Source of the DNA: JANWYT01 sp034437555
Lineage (GTDB): Bacteria > Chloroflexota > Anaerolineae > Aggregatilineales > Phototrophicaceae
Assembly: GCA_034437555.1 (NCBI GenBank)
Contig: DAOTTQ010000058.1
Coordinates: 1-64,000 of the forward strand
DNA length: 64,000 nucleotides
Direction: 5' to 3'
Shown: piece after piece, positions 24,292 through 32,853 of the stretch
Layout: the number at the start of each line of letters is the position of its first letter
Numbering within the stretch: the first letter of the stretch is position 1
The notes under the pieces: model-generated
Told to the model about the DNA's origin: nothing
The model's database searches: none
The model's input: only the letters and a program-made list of their open reading frames with translations
Position numbers and translations under genes: made by a program

Positions 24292-25683
24292 ATGGTAGAA
24301 GAAAGCAAGAAATCCACAGGCAAGACAAGCCCCACCGAAAACCCACCAAAAAGTGAGCCGACATCGCTCGAAAAGTTGGTGGAGGAAGTTGCGGCACAGG
24401 TAACACTACCACCCGCCATTAAGGACATTAATCTTGACCCTACAAAAGATGACAACGCGCTGATTGCGGCATGGCGACGCTTTTTAGATTATGACCGAGT
24501 ATCTACAGACCAAAAGAAGCAATCCATTCGTATTCGTGAGTACATCATTGCCATTCAGCTTATCACGAGCGTGATTGCTATCTTGAGTTCTATTCTTATT
24601 TTGAATGGTGCGCCCCAAACGATAAGTGATGGTATTCGGTTGGCACTCATCATTTTGCCCGTGATTAGTGTGGGCTTGATGAACTACTCCTCACAGTTTG
24701 CCTCTAGCACCGCCTGGATTGAGTACCGCGTGGGCGCAGAAACCATTCGCCAAAAAATCTATGAATATCGCATTGGTGCTGGCGAGTTCTTTCGTTTAGA
24801 CCAGCGCAAAGCCCAAGAACGCTTGCTAGATGTCATTAACAAAGCCGACCAAAGAATTGATGAAGCCAATGCCACCCTGCCCTACATGAAGCCCATTGAT
24901 GAGAGTAAGGCGATTGATAAAAACAAAATCAAGTACCGCATTCGCACCAAAACCGAAGCGGCTTTTGACCCAAACAACCCCTTGAAGCCTTTTGACGATG
25001 GCTTAAGCGCGTTGCCTGTACCCGATTACATTGATAACCGCGTGCGCAGTCAAATTGACTGGTATAGTGGGCGCATTGAACGCGACTATAAAGACATGCG
25101 TAACTATCGCCTGACTGCGCTCTTGATTGCGGGGGCGGGGTCGGTGTTTGCGGCACTGGGGCAAAACCTTGAATCCATTGTAGCCATTACCACCGCCTTA
25201 GGGGTGGCGTATAACGCACGTGCTGATACGCGCATGTATGGTGCAACCTATGGCATTTTCCATTGGACAGCCAGCAAGCTGCGGATTGAGCTAAATAAGT
25301 GGGACATCCTAAGCGGTGAAGAACGCAAAGACCACGCCGTTCAAGCCCGTTTTGTGGCAAGCATGGAAAACATCTTTAGACGCGAGCAAAGTCTGTGGCG
25401 CAAGAGTGCCATTGATAGCCAACAACTTATTGACCGTTCCTTAAACAGTAACCTAAAATCGGGGGCGGGCAAGGAAATGATGGCGAAGCTGGCGTTAAAA
25501 GAAGATGAAGTGGACGAGGACGACATCGACACACCTATCACCACCACCGGTGAGGAACTAACCGTACTTGTAACGGGCGAAACGCCCGTGGTGACGCTTC
25601 CCCCCACATTGAATGGCTCAAACAGCGAATTTGAGCCGTTGCCTATTACCGATGATGAGGACGTAGAAGCCCCCAAAGGCTAA
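24292..25683 (+). CDS. SLATT/DUF4231-like membrane protein with two 2TM units
   Basis: A 463-residue protein. A charged N-terminus (1-60) precedes a first unit (about 62-190) whose two helices are EYIIAIQLITSVIAILSSIL and a helix near 106-122. A second unit (about 245-375) has the pair LTALLIAGAGSVFAALG and VAITTALGVAYNARAD. Each pair is followed by a long helix with Trp and charged residues (STAWIEYRVGAETIRQKIYE; WTASKLRIELNKW). This is the pattern of DUF4231 and SLATT proteins, predicted pore-forming effectors of nucleotide-signalling conflict systems. The tail is acidic and Thr-rich. No nucleotidyltransferase or SLOG partner is adjacent. AAGG lies before ATG 24292. Confidence 0.72.
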   Translation: MVEESKKSTGKTSPTENPPKSEPTSLEKLVEEVAAQVTLPPAIKDINLDPTKDDNALIAAWRRFLDYDRVSTDQKKQSIRIREYIIAIQLITSVIAILSSILILNGAPQTISDGIRLALIILPVISVGLMNYSSQFASSTAWIEYRVGAETIRQKIYEYRIGAGEFFRLDQRKAQERLLDVINKADQRIDEANATLPYMKPIDESKAIDKNKIKYRIRTKTEAAFDPNNPLKPFDDGLSALPVPDYIDNRVRSQIDWYSGRIERDYKDMRNYRLTALLIAGAGSVFAALGQNLESIVAITTALGVAYNARADTRMYGATYGIFHWTASKLRIELNKWDILSGEERKDHAVQARFVASMENIFRREQSLWRKSAIDSQQLIDRSLNSNLKSGAGKEMMAKLALKEDEVDEDDIDTPITTTGEELTVLVTGETPVVTLPPTLNGSNSEFEPLPITDDEDVEAPKG

Positions 25684-25692
25684 AACACGACA

Positions 25693-25725
25693 CAAAAGGG
25701 CATCCCATAGTAGGATGCCCTTTTT
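25693..25725. terminator. Bidirectional terminator
   Basis: AAAAGGGCATCC and GGATGCCCTTTTT form a 12-base stem with a seven-base loop. It follows the SLATT-like gene stop by 10 bases and also faces the leftward transporter gene. Confidence 0.88.
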
Positions 25726-25817
25726 GGTATTTTAGGATGTGTGTCAAAACACAAAAAACGAATATCCCTACAAACTCTCTTTATAAAATGCCGTGTGTAA
25801 GGACGCGCTTTCTAGGT

Positions 25818-27077
25818 TTATAGTGCCGATAGCTTAACCACTTCGGGGGTGGGTACGCCCGGATAAGGGTCTGTTCGGTTAATTTTTGCGACAACATAAA
25901 ATAAAATCACGCGCAAAGACCCCAAAATGGGTACAATTAAGAACGCACCCAACGCGCCCCCTAATGCCGTACCAATAAAGATACCAATGATGATGGCAGG
26001 CAATGGCAAGGACACCGCATCCCCAATAATCTTAGGCGCAACCACATTCCAAATCACTTGTGTCCACAGCAAGTTGATTCCCACGACCAATAGCGCAAAG
26101 ACGATGTTATTCATCCCCACAAATACGCTCGACCCCTGAATAAGAGGCACTAAGCCCAGCGGCACAAGTGCAATAAAACCGCCGATGGTAGGAATAAGTG
26201 AGATAAGCGCAACCACCATCGCCACCAAAAGTGGTTGGCTTACGCCCATAAGCAAAAGCTGAATATATGTCAGTAGCCCAATGATAAAGCCAACCGTGAG
26301 TTGCCCCTTAAAGAAGCCGTTCCACACAGTGCTTAGGCGATTCATGAGAATGGAAAATTCGCGTTGATACGCAGGCGACACCGATTTTAGCGTCATGCTT
26401 TCGTAGTTGGGCAAGTCCATCAAAATCAAGAACGACAAGAACAATGCCAACAACGTTGTAGAGGCTAAAGACCCCACAGAACCCAAGAAAGAAGCCAGCG
26501 TAGCGGTAACAAACGTGACCACGCCCCCAATGTCAAAGGGGGCTTGTTCTTGTAGGCGTTGCCCCGCCACCACAGCATCAGCCGTCCCCAGTAACAAATC
26601 ACGCAAGGGCGCAAGTAATGGGTTAATGTTTATGGTGATGCCCACAATGACGATAAACCCTTGTTCTGGGGTATAGGTGTCTAGAAACACGCGAAACTCT
26701 TCATAACGGGTTTGAAAGTCTAGCGTTAGGCTAATAATACCTTGCAATGCGTTTGGCAAAACTGCCAGCGTTAAAAAGAGAATCGCAGCCAAAAGAAGCA
26801 GGTAAACCAGCACCACAGACCCGCCAAACGTTAGCGTTGTTTGTTTTGCAACAATGCGTGCAGGCACTTGAATTAAAAAAGCTAGCAGTGCTGTGGTAAT
26901 GACTAACGTTAGCACAGGCAGCAAAAACGTTAAAGCAAACACTACCGCAACTACCAGGCTAACGCTGGCAAGCTGGCGTGTAAAGGAAGTCCATTCGGGC
27001 TGATAGCCTTCGGTTTGGGGGAAGGCATATTCTGTTAAAAGGGTATCTATGGGCGGGGGTGATTCTGGGTTTTCCAT
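25818..27077 (-). CDS. AI-2E family transporter (PerM-like)
   Basis: A 419-residue polytopic membrane protein. After a soluble N-terminus come two close helices (about 36-70) and a third near 85-105, then a soluble region, then five C-terminal helices including LALFLSFLILMDLP, QLTVGFIIGLLTYIQLLLMG, ALISLIPTIGGFIALVPLGL and a PKIIGDAVSLPLPAIIIGIF segment. This is the layout of the AI-2E/PerM family, which exports autoinducer-2 in one case and Na+ or other ions in others; substrate is unknown. The protein is monocistronic, divergent from the HEAT-Yip1 gene. Confidence 0.88.
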   Translation of the reverse strand: MENPESPPPIDTLLTEYAFPQTEGYQPEWTSFTRQLASVSLVVAVVFALTFLLPVLTLVITTALLAFLIQVPARIVAKQTTLTFGGSVVLVYLLLLAAILFLTLAVLPNALQGIISLTLDFQTRYEEFRVFLDTYTPEQGFIVIVGITININPLLAPLRDLLLGTADAVVAGQRLQEQAPFDIGGVVTFVTATLASFLGSVGSLASTTLLALFLSFLILMDLPNYESMTLKSVSPAYQREFSILMNRLSTVWNGFFKGQLTVGFIIGLLTYIQLLLMGVSQPLLVAMVVALISLIPTIGGFIALVPLGLVPLIQGSSVFVGMNNIVFALLVVGINLLWTQVIWNVVAPKIIGDAVSLPLPAIIIGIFIGTALGGALGAFLIVPILGSLRVILFYVVAKINRTDPYPGVPTPEVVKLSAL

Positions 27078-27239
27078 CTTTACATTTGTCCTTTGATGAC
27101 CTTAATTACAAATCACTATATCCTAAGTTTGGCAAACGCGCTATCCCCCTAGAAACTGGGTATTTGCGCACTTGTACACCTTAGAATAGACTTAAAGCGT
27201 GGAGTTAGTACGCTAAATAAGAAAAGAGATGACGAGCGC

Positions 27240-28466
27240 ATGACACCAGAAATTTCACGCTTACTAGACAGTTCAAATCCGCAAGACCGCAAACGCGCTA
27301 TTAAGCTCATGGCGCAGTCCGCCGATAGTGCAGCGTTGCCCTATCTCGCCGCCCTCTACAAAACCGATAGCGACCCTGAAATCCGTGATTTGGCGGTACA
27401 AGCAGGGCGTTACATTCGTAAGCAACAAGAAGAGGTAAAATGGCAGGGCAAGCCTCCCAAAGAAGGCACACCCGCCGAAGAACCCAAAGAAGAAGTGCGC
27501 GTTTCTGAAGGTGACCGTCGCCGTAGCCAAGAACTAATCGATCGTGCGATGCAACGCGACATTGCCAACGACAAGCGTGGGGCGTTTGAACTGGCACAAA
27601 AAGCCGTCAAAATTAACCCCAACATTGTCAATGAAGCCTACTACGGGGGCATCATTAGCGATATTACGGGACAACGGGGCGAGGACGCGCTCGAAGTGCT
27701 ATTGGGCGGTAAAGACAAGCCCAAACGCAAAAATGATATGGGTGGCACAGAAAGTGAAGTCACTTGGGGCGATGCCCTCTTAAATTTGGTGATTATTGGT
27801 GTGGTTATTGGTGGCGCAACTATTGTGGCAAATATCTTGTTGCCCCTCTTGCTTCAGCCCATTACCTCCCGCCTTTTAGAAGCCATTGCCAATAATCCTG
27901 GCAGCCCCTTTGTTCGAGGAATCACAGAAAATTTGGGGGCGTTCTACGCGCTCTCTACGGCAGATGTTCCTACGAGCGTTATTTCGGGTTTGTCGGCAGG
28001 GGTGCAAATTATCTTTAGCATCCTCATCGGCTATACGTTTTTACACTTTGTCGCCAAGTTCTTAATGGGTGGCGATGGCACATTCCCCGAACTGATTCAG
28101 CACACTACCATCTATCAATTGGTCACGGGGGTGGTAGGCATTTTTGGCGGGTATCTGGTGGTTTATCTGTACGTCAACAATAGGTTTGGTGCCATTATTG
28201 GGCTAAGCAATGGCACACTTGCCCCATCTAATTATGACCCATCGTTGGGAGGGGGCGTTTTAAGCGGAACGGGGCTATTGTCTCTGCTTGGGTTTATCTC
28301 TATTTTCTGGTTTGCCAGTGCCATTGGTAAAGCCTATCGCTTTAGCACCACCAAGGGATGCTTAACCATTGTTGCCGTAGGCATTGTAGCGGCTCTATTA
28401 TTGTGTGGGCTAAGTGCCGTATTTGGGGCATCTCTCGCCAGCCTAACGGGTGGGTTTACGCCCTAA
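27240..28466 (+). CDS. HEAT-containing Yip1-like membrane protein
   Basis: A 408-residue protein. Residues 1-65 resemble a HEAT repeat pair (DRKRAIKLMAQSADSAALPY). A highly charged linker and a short helical, TPR-like segment (DKRGAFELAQKAVKINPN) follow. The C-terminal half has five transmembrane segments, from LLNLVIIGVVIGGATIVANI to CLTIVAVGIVAALLLCGLS, with the GDGTFPELIQHTTIY motif of Yip1-domain proteins. Bacterial Yip1 proteins have unknown roles. The next gene, also Yip1-like, shares the motif GDGTWSNLVYH, so the two may interact. Confidence 0.72.
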   Translation: MTPEISRLLDSSNPQDRKRAIKLMAQSADSAALPYLAALYKTDSDPEIRDLAVQAGRYIRKQQEEVKWQGKPPKEGTPAEEPKEEVRVSEGDRRRSQELIDRAMQRDIANDKRGAFELAQKAVKINPNIVNEAYYGGIISDITGQRGEDALEVLLGGKDKPKRKNDMGGTESEVTWGDALLNLVIIGVVIGGATIVANILLPLLLQPITSRLLEAIANNPGSPFVRGITENLGAFYALSTADVPTSVISGLSAGVQIIFSILIGYTFLHFVAKFLMGGDGTFPELIQHTTIYQLVTGVVGIFGGYLVVYLYVNNRFGAIIGLSNGTLAPSNYDPSLGGGVLSGTGLLSLLGFISIFWFASAIGKAYRFSTTKGCLTIVAVGIVAALLLCGLSAVFGASLASLTGGFTP

Positions 28467-28482
28467 TGTGTTGTACCTATTT

Positions 28483-28510
28483 CACAAGAGAGCAGTGATG
28501 CTCTCTTGTG
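28483..28510. terminator. Strong hairpin between the two Yip1-like genes
   Basis: CACAAGAGAGCA and its exact complement enclose a GTGA loop. It has no T tract, so it may act as a 3'-end stabiliser or partial terminator that uncouples the two genes. Confidence 0.55.
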
Positions 28511-28575
28511 TGAGCATGGGTGTTCTGTATGTAGTGGCGCATTATAGAGTGGGATAGAAAGAAAAAGAGGCACAC

Positions 28576-29349
28576 ATGCCATTTCAAGACGACAACGACT
28601 TTTACAACCTTATCGGGGGCAAGCCCCTTCGTGATGCGCCGATTGACCTACCAATCGAGAAAAAGAAGCGCGAAACGCAAGCCTCACGCCAAGATGCGCT
28701 GTTTATGCTAGGGGTGGTTACGCTGGTTTTCTTTGTTACGCTGTGCATTGTAGGATGGGGCTTAGGCTCTGGAGTAGATGCGTTTTTAAGGAACCTCTCA
28801 AACACTAGCAGTGAACTAAACACGACAGGCTATATTGCCGTTAATGAGCTAATTAACACGGTTAGAGGGTTTACGGGCTTGTTTATCGTGGTCTCTGCGG
28901 GCGTAACAACGATGCTCTTTTTGGTGTTTTACCTGCTGTATACGGTCATTGTGCATCAAATTGCTACCCGTGTGATGCACGGTGATGGCACATGGTCAAA
29001 CCTTGTGTACCATATTGCCATCCCTGACCTTGTGTATAGTGTGCTGGCGGTGCTGTTTTATTGGGGAGTTTTACACTGGTTCTTCTTCGACTATGTTGCC
29101 AACATTGCTGTTGTAACGTCGCCTAACTTTATGCAAGACTATCAAAACGGCTTCTTACTTCCCATAATTTTAAATTGGGTGGGCTTTTTTGTGTGGGGCG
29201 CGATAGTTGCACGGCGCATTGGCAAAGCCTATCTGCTAGACACAAGCACAGGCTTTATGACGGTGCTTTTATCTTCTACGGGGATGGGCATTATCGGCGG
29301 GTTTATGGGGTTTTTCCTGGCGATATTCTTTATCGGCATCCTGTTTTAG
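28576..29349 (+). CDS. Yip1-like integral membrane protein
   Basis: A 257-residue protein with a 40-residue charged cytoplasmic N-terminus and five hydrophobic segments: ALFMLGVVTLVFFVTLCIVG, FTGLFIVVSAGVTTMLFLVF, a third near 155-172, a fourth near 195-212 and the C-terminal IIGGFMGFFLAIFFIGILF. The motif MHGDGTWSNLVYH matches the equivalent part of the preceding gene. GAGGCAC lies before ATG 28576. It probably functions with its neighbour in membrane organisation or trafficking of lipids; this is a guess from shared fold only. Confidence 0.7.
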   Translation: MPFQDDNDFYNLIGGKPLRDAPIDLPIEKKKRETQASRQDALFMLGVVTLVFFVTLCIVGWGLGSGVDAFLRNLSNTSSELNTTGYIAVNELINTVRGFTGLFIVVSAGVTTMLFLVFYLLYTVIVHQIATRVMHGDGTWSNLVYHIAIPDLVYSVLAVLFYWGVLHWFFFDYVANIAVVTSPNFMQDYQNGFLLPIILNWVGFFVWGAIVARRIGKAYLLDTSTGFMTVLLSSTGMGIIGGFMGFFLAIFFIGILF

Positions 29350-29417
29350 CGCAATCTGGGGTTCTGGGATAAAATCGTCAAGCGGGTTCACACTAGAATG
29401 ATGAAGGATAACAGGCT

Positions 29418-29855
29418 ATGCAACTAACACTAGAAGACATTGGCGGGTTTTTGAAGAAAGTTCCCCTCTTTAGAGGACTAAGCGATTCGCACCTTAAACG
29501 CATTGCCAGGCGCGTACGTGAACGCGAATTTACCGAAGGTGACGCGGTGCTAAAGCAAGGCGAGCTAGGCATTGGGCTATTTGTAATTGTGGATGGCGAC
29601 GCAAAAGTAATTCGCAAGCTGGATGATGGCACAGAACGCGAACTAGACACGCTAACCAACACCGACTTCTTTGGTGAACTATCGCTCTTAGATGATGCCA
29701 GCCGTGTTGCCAGCATTGTTGCAGTTACAAAATTGCGTTGCCTTGCCCTGACCAAACTCGACTTTTTAGAAGAGCTAGACCGTGAGCCACAAATGGCAGT
29801 TACCATGCTAAGAGAAATGGCAATGCGCTTTAGAAGAATTGTCTCCTCGATGTAA
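29418..29855 (+). CDS. Cyclic nucleotide-binding domain protein
   Basis: The 145-residue protein is one cNMP-binding domain of the Crp/PKA-R type (KVPLFRGLSDSHLKRIARRV, then EGDAVLKQGELGIGLFVIVD). The phosphate-binding cassette FFGELSLLDDASRVASIVA is conserved in outline, with Glu and Arg in place, so ligand binding is plausible. No helix-turn-helix follows, so it is not a transcription factor by itself; it may regulate a partner. It shares a terminator region with the convergent BtuF-like gene. Confidence 0.9.
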   Translation: MQLTLEDIGGFLKKVPLFRGLSDSHLKRIARRVREREFTEGDAVLKQGELGIGLFVIVDGDAKVIRKLDDGTERELDTLTNTDFFGELSLLDDASRVASIVAVTKLRCLALTKLDFLEELDREPQMAVTMLREMAMRFRRIVSSM

Positions 29856-29859
29856 AAAA

Positions 29860-29889
29860 TGGGCGCACAAGACAAATCCTGTGCGCCCA
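29860..29889 (-). terminator. Terminator of the btuF-like gene
   Basis: TGGGCGCACA and TGTGCGCCCA form a stem around a short interior; on the minus strand a six-base T tract follows. It lies about 55 bases after the BtuF-like stop and can also stabilise the end of the convergent cNMP gene. Confidence 0.83.
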
Positions 29890-29942
29890 ACTCCATTCAA
29901 AACAACATCCGTTTTTGGTGGATGGTAATTCCCTAAAGGGTG

Positions 29943-31142
29943 TTAATCGGCAAGTTTTACCGTGTAAATCAGTTCATATTCGGGCAGTAAATCGGGATAC
30001 AGCACCTTAATGAGGTCTGCCAACAGGTCTTGAGGGTTGTTGATGCCATTTTCATAGTAATCATTACCCCCGTTGGCGTTCACACGCGCCCCATTGGTAA
30101 ACACATTCCCCGTCTGCAACGCCACAAAGTCGGCATAGCGTTCATCTTGCGCCAATAGGTCAGTGAGGCTAGTTACGCCAAAGCTGGCAGGAATCCATAC
30201 ATTGGCTGCTAAGCCCGCTTCATATACCACTTCAAAATCAAACGGCACACTGCCATTTACGTCCGCCACGTTGGGGTCATCAGCAAGGATAAGGTTTGCG
30301 CCTGCATCCCGAACAAGCGTTGCAACATAGGTGTTTGCGCCCGGCACTAGCCACGCGCCCGAATACCCCAAAAAGCTATCCCACAATAGGCTAGGGCGTT
30401 CTTCTGTGGGGATGTCTGCAACCAATGCCACCAGCGCGTTATATTCTTCTGATTTGGTGTCAAAAAGCGTTTGGGCATCGCCGTCTGCGTTCAAAAAGGC
30501 TGCCGTAAACTTCACCCATTCGGCTTGCCCCAAGGGGGTATTTTCAACGTAATCGGCGGCAACAGCCACGTTAATGCCCGCTTCTAATAGCACAGGATGT
30601 GCGTCATATTCGGGGCTACCACTGGCATTAACAATCACCAAGTCGGGTTCGGCATCCAGCACCGCTTCCACGTTTACGCCACTACCAAAGCCCACTTCTA
30701 GCAATTGCCCCGCGTCAAATTTTTCAATAACGCTCTGTGTGCTAGTGTACAAAATGCTATCCACGCCAATAAGTGCGTCCACTAAGCCCAGTTCGGCAAG
30801 GTGGGGTAAAAACGTGGTAGACATGGTAATCACTTTATTGGTTGGCACTTCAACAATCAGCGCACCCTCAAAGCCTTCTGGGGCGGGTGTGCCACATTGC
30901 ACCAACACATATACAAAGCCATCGTCGGGGGTAGACCCCGCAAAAGGCGCAAGCACTTCCATCACCTTATAGTTGTTAAAATAGGTGATTGTAAAGCCTG
31001 TAGCATAGTCTACGGTGGCTTTGTTTGGGAAGTAATCGGTGGATGCGTCATAGTCTGTGACACATTCGGCGGGTGCTTGCGCCCAGACAGAACCCACGCT
31101 GAGGAGCGCAAGCACAAGCAAAAGCAATACGGTTTTCTTCAT
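29943..31142 (-). CDS. Cobalamin-type ABC transporter substrate-binding protein (BtuF/FepB-like)
   Basis: A 399-residue exported binding protein with a signal peptide (KKTVLLLLVLALLSVGSVWAQ). The two-lobed helical-backbone fold is indicated by VITMSTTFLPHLAELGLVDA (about 102-121), ALIGVDS, AEPDLVIVNASG and DPNVADVNGSVPFDFEVVYE. This is peptidase-like cluster A-II, used for cobalamin, siderophores and haem. A cobalamin riboswitch directly upstream makes a corrinoid the likely ligand. GGGGG lies eight bases before ATG 31142. No permease or ATPase gene is adjacent, so it works with a transporter encoded elsewhere or is regulated as a lone scavenger. Confidence 0.9.
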   Translation of the reverse strand: MKKTVLLLLVLALLSVGSVWAQAPAECVTDYDASTDYFPNKATVDYATGFTITYFNNYKVMEVLAPFAGSTPDDGFVYVLVQCGTPAPEGFEGALIVEVPTNKVITMSTTFLPHLAELGLVDALIGVDSILYTSTQSVIEKFDAGQLLEVGFGSGVNVEAVLDAEPDLVIVNASGSPEYDAHPVLLEAGINVAVAADYVENTPLGQAEWVKFTAAFLNADGDAQTLFDTKSEEYNALVALVADIPTEERPSLLWDSFLGYSGAWLVPGANTYVATLVRDAGANLILADDPNVADVNGSVPFDFEVVYEAGLAANVWIPASFGVTSLTDLLAQDERYADFVALQTGNVFTNGARVNANGGNDYYENGINNPQDLLADLIKVLYPDLLPEYELIYTVKLAD

Positions 31143-31233
31143 GGTATTTCCCCCTGTAAGAGAGTTAAACGAATAAAGTCACTCATCGCAGAAAGAACGC
31201 GCCGCCACGAAAAAAGTAACCTTTGCCAAAAAT

Positions 31234-31258
31234 GCAAAAAGCCCGCATAAGGGCGGGC
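31234..31258 (-). terminator. Riboswitch expression-platform terminator
   Basis: On the minus strand GCCCGC and GCGGGC enclose CCTTAT and run into TTTTT. It lies in the leader between the cobalamin aptamer and the start codon at 31142. An outer pairing (CCTTTGCC with GGCAAAGG) encloses it, fitting a regulated terminator. Confidence 0.8.
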
Positions 31259-31314
31259 AGAAGGGGGCAAAGGAAAACCCATTCACGCTCGCTACCTCTT
31301 TCCACGAAGGTAAC

Positions 31315-31432
31315 AAAAGCCATTTAAGAAAGGTGGGTAATCGGACTTCGCCAAAGGGCGTTACCGTTGCGGGACAGCGTTGGATTTGCACCAACTTCCC
31401 CCAGACACTTTCTTTAAGGTATGGCGTGATTG
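31315..31432 (-). promoter_or_regulatory. Cobalamin riboswitch aptamer
   Basis: The minus strand holds the conserved core in order: GGGAAGTTGGTGCAAATCC, then CTGTCCCGCAACGGTAA, then GCGAAGTCCGATTACCCACC. These match the B12-riboswitch blocks (GGGAA, GGTG-AAATCC, CTGTCCCGCAACGGTAA, GAAGTCCGA-ACC). A closing stem TTAAAGAAAG/CTTTCTTAA frames it. Downstream is an intrinsic terminator, so cobalamin would switch off the btuF-like gene by premature termination. The compact core of about 100 bases is shorter than the longest class I examples. Confidence 0.93.
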
Positions 31433-31498
31433 TAAGGGGCATTACCCCAAAACACAAGAGGCTTGTACATCCTTTAACGGAAATTTATCAGTTTTCTG

Positions 31499-31526
31499 TT
31501 TGCAAGTTAGCATGATGCGCTATAAT
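31499..31526 (+). promoter_or_regulatory. Promoter for the receiver-kinase gene
   Basis: TTTGCA (31499-31504), a 16-base spacer and perfect TATAAT (31521-31526). The start codon at 31567 follows about 35 bases after the expected start site. Confidence 0.65.
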
Positions 31527-31566
31527 AAACGGGAAACAAACAAAACAACCGTCGGGAAGAATACTC

Positions 31567-32679
31567 ATGCGCTCACACCCCCCCATCATTACACGCTTGC
31601 TCATTGTAGACGATGAACGCGCTAACTTAGAGTTGATGTCGCGCATTTTTCATCAGCACGCGGTAGAAACTGCCAGCAATGGCAAAGAAGCCTTGATAAA
31701 GCTCAAGGCAAATCGGTTTGATGTGGTACTTTTAGACATCATGATGCCAGGTATGAGTGGCTTGGAAGTGCTTGAAACCATTCGTAAATCCGAACAGATG
31801 GCAGAACTGCCCGTTATCCTTATTTCGGCACTTTCAGAACGGCGTGGCGTGGCGCATGGCATACGGTTAGGCGCAAATGACTACATCGTCAAACCCATAG
31901 ACATTGAAGACGTGCAAGCACGGGTACAAACGCAAATTCGCTTAAAGCAATTTGTGGACGAGCGAAAACAAATGATTTTGCACCTACAAACCATGAATGA
32001 ACGCCTAGAACGCCTGATGCAAGTGGCAAGCCATGACCTTAAAAACCCCATGACCAACCTTAAAATGACCATTAGTGTGTTGCGCCGTTCGATGATAGAC
32101 GAATCAAAATTGAACATGCTAGACGTTGCCGACCAAAGCATTAAAGCCATGCTTAACGTGGTGCAAGAGTTTTTAGATGTAGACGTGCGCCGTGACGAAG
32201 TGCTAAGTGTAACCATTGTCCCAACCGACGTACAAAATGTGATTCAGGACGTGGTGAGCCAGTACCGCGTAATTGCCGAGCATAAAAACATTACCCTGCA
32301 ATTGCAAAGTGTCGGGGGCTTGGTGATGGCAGATTCACACCGCTTAGCACAAGTGATTAGCAACCTTCTTAGCAATGCCATTAAATATAGCCCCGCCCAA
32401 AGTGAGGTGTTTTTAAGCACCCTTGTACAAGACGGCATGTGGCAATTGACCGTAGCCGACCAAGGACCCGGCATTGCTGAAGAAGAAATGAGCCAGCTTT
32501 TTCAGCCCTTTGGCAAGCTAAGTAATTTGCCCACAGGGGGCGAAAGTAGCACAGGCTTAGGATTGTGGATTGTTAGAGAGATGATGCAACTACAAGGGGG
32601 CGATGTCGGGGTGTTCTGTCCATCCGAAGGTGGTTCACAATTTTGGATACAGCTTCCTTTGGCAAGCGTAGCTCATTAG
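31567..32679 (+). CDS. Hybrid response regulator and histidine kinase
   Basis: A 370-residue cytoplasmic two-component protein. The N-terminal receiver domain (about 12-125) has LLIVDDE, phospho-acceptor Asp in VVLLDIMMPGMSGLEVLE (about 56-73) and KPID. A helical linker leads to the kinase: H-box VASHDLKNPMTNLKM (about 152-166), N-box LAQVISNLLSNAIKYSP, G1 ADQGPGIAEEE and G2 STGLGLWIVREMM. With the receiver first and no sensor domain, it probably relays a signal from another kinase or partner. No cognate regulator gene adjoins it. AAGAATAC precedes ATG 31567 weakly. Confidence 0.92.
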   Translation: MRSHPPIITRLLIVDDERANLELMSRIFHQHAVETASNGKEALIKLKANRFDVVLLDIMMPGMSGLEVLETIRKSEQMAELPVILISALSERRGVAHGIRLGANDYIVKPIDIEDVQARVQTQIRLKQFVDERKQMILHLQTMNERLERLMQVASHDLKNPMTNLKMTISVLRRSMIDESKLNMLDVADQSIKAMLNVVQEFLDVDVRRDEVLSVTIVPTDVQNVIQDVVSQYRVIAEHKNITLQLQSVGGLVMADSHRLAQVISNLLSNAIKYSPAQSEVFLSTLVQDGMWQLTVADQGPGIAEEEMSQLFQPFGKLSNLPTGGESSTGLGLWIVREMMQLQGGDVGVFCPSEGGSQFWIQLPLASVAH

Positions 32680-32685
32680 TGACTA

Positions 32686-32714
32686 TTGCGAAAACACGCC
32701 CCAACCCCTATACT
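32686..32714 (+). promoter_or_regulatory. Promoter of the SRP RNA gene
   Basis: TTGCGA (32686-32691), a 17-base spacer and TATACT (32709-32714). The expected start site is near 32721-32726, just before the RNA's 5' strand. Confidence 0.75.
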
Positions 32715-32725
32715 AAACGCCATTA

Positions 32726-32853
32726 GTGGTGGGTCGTATGTAGCTCGGACTTACGCGGCGTAGCCTCCGAACCATGTCAGGGGCGAAAGCCAGCAGCATT
32801 AAGGAGTCAACTACGGGTGTCGTAGGTTTCCGAGTTACACACGGCTCATCACT
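32726..32853 (+). ncRNA. ffs: Signal recognition particle RNA (4.5S type)
   Basis: This RNA scaffolds Ffh in the signal recognition particle that targets nascent membrane proteins. The conserved domain IV core is present: ACCATGTCAGGGGCGAAAGC followed by CAGCAGCATTAAGG, with the symmetric internal loop, the GGCGAAAGCC tetraloop hairpin and AGCAGC. The 5' strand (GGTGGGTCGTATGTAGCTCG) pairs with the 3' strand (CGAGTTACACACGGCTCATC) once G-U pairs are allowed, giving the long rod. A promoter lies upstream and a T tract (32853-32857) follows. Ends are approximate within a few bases. Confidence 0.92.

Noticed and set aside
31179..31457. Open frame on the minus strand in the btuF leader
   Set aside because: It runs through the cobalamin aptamer and terminator, which explain the conservation better.
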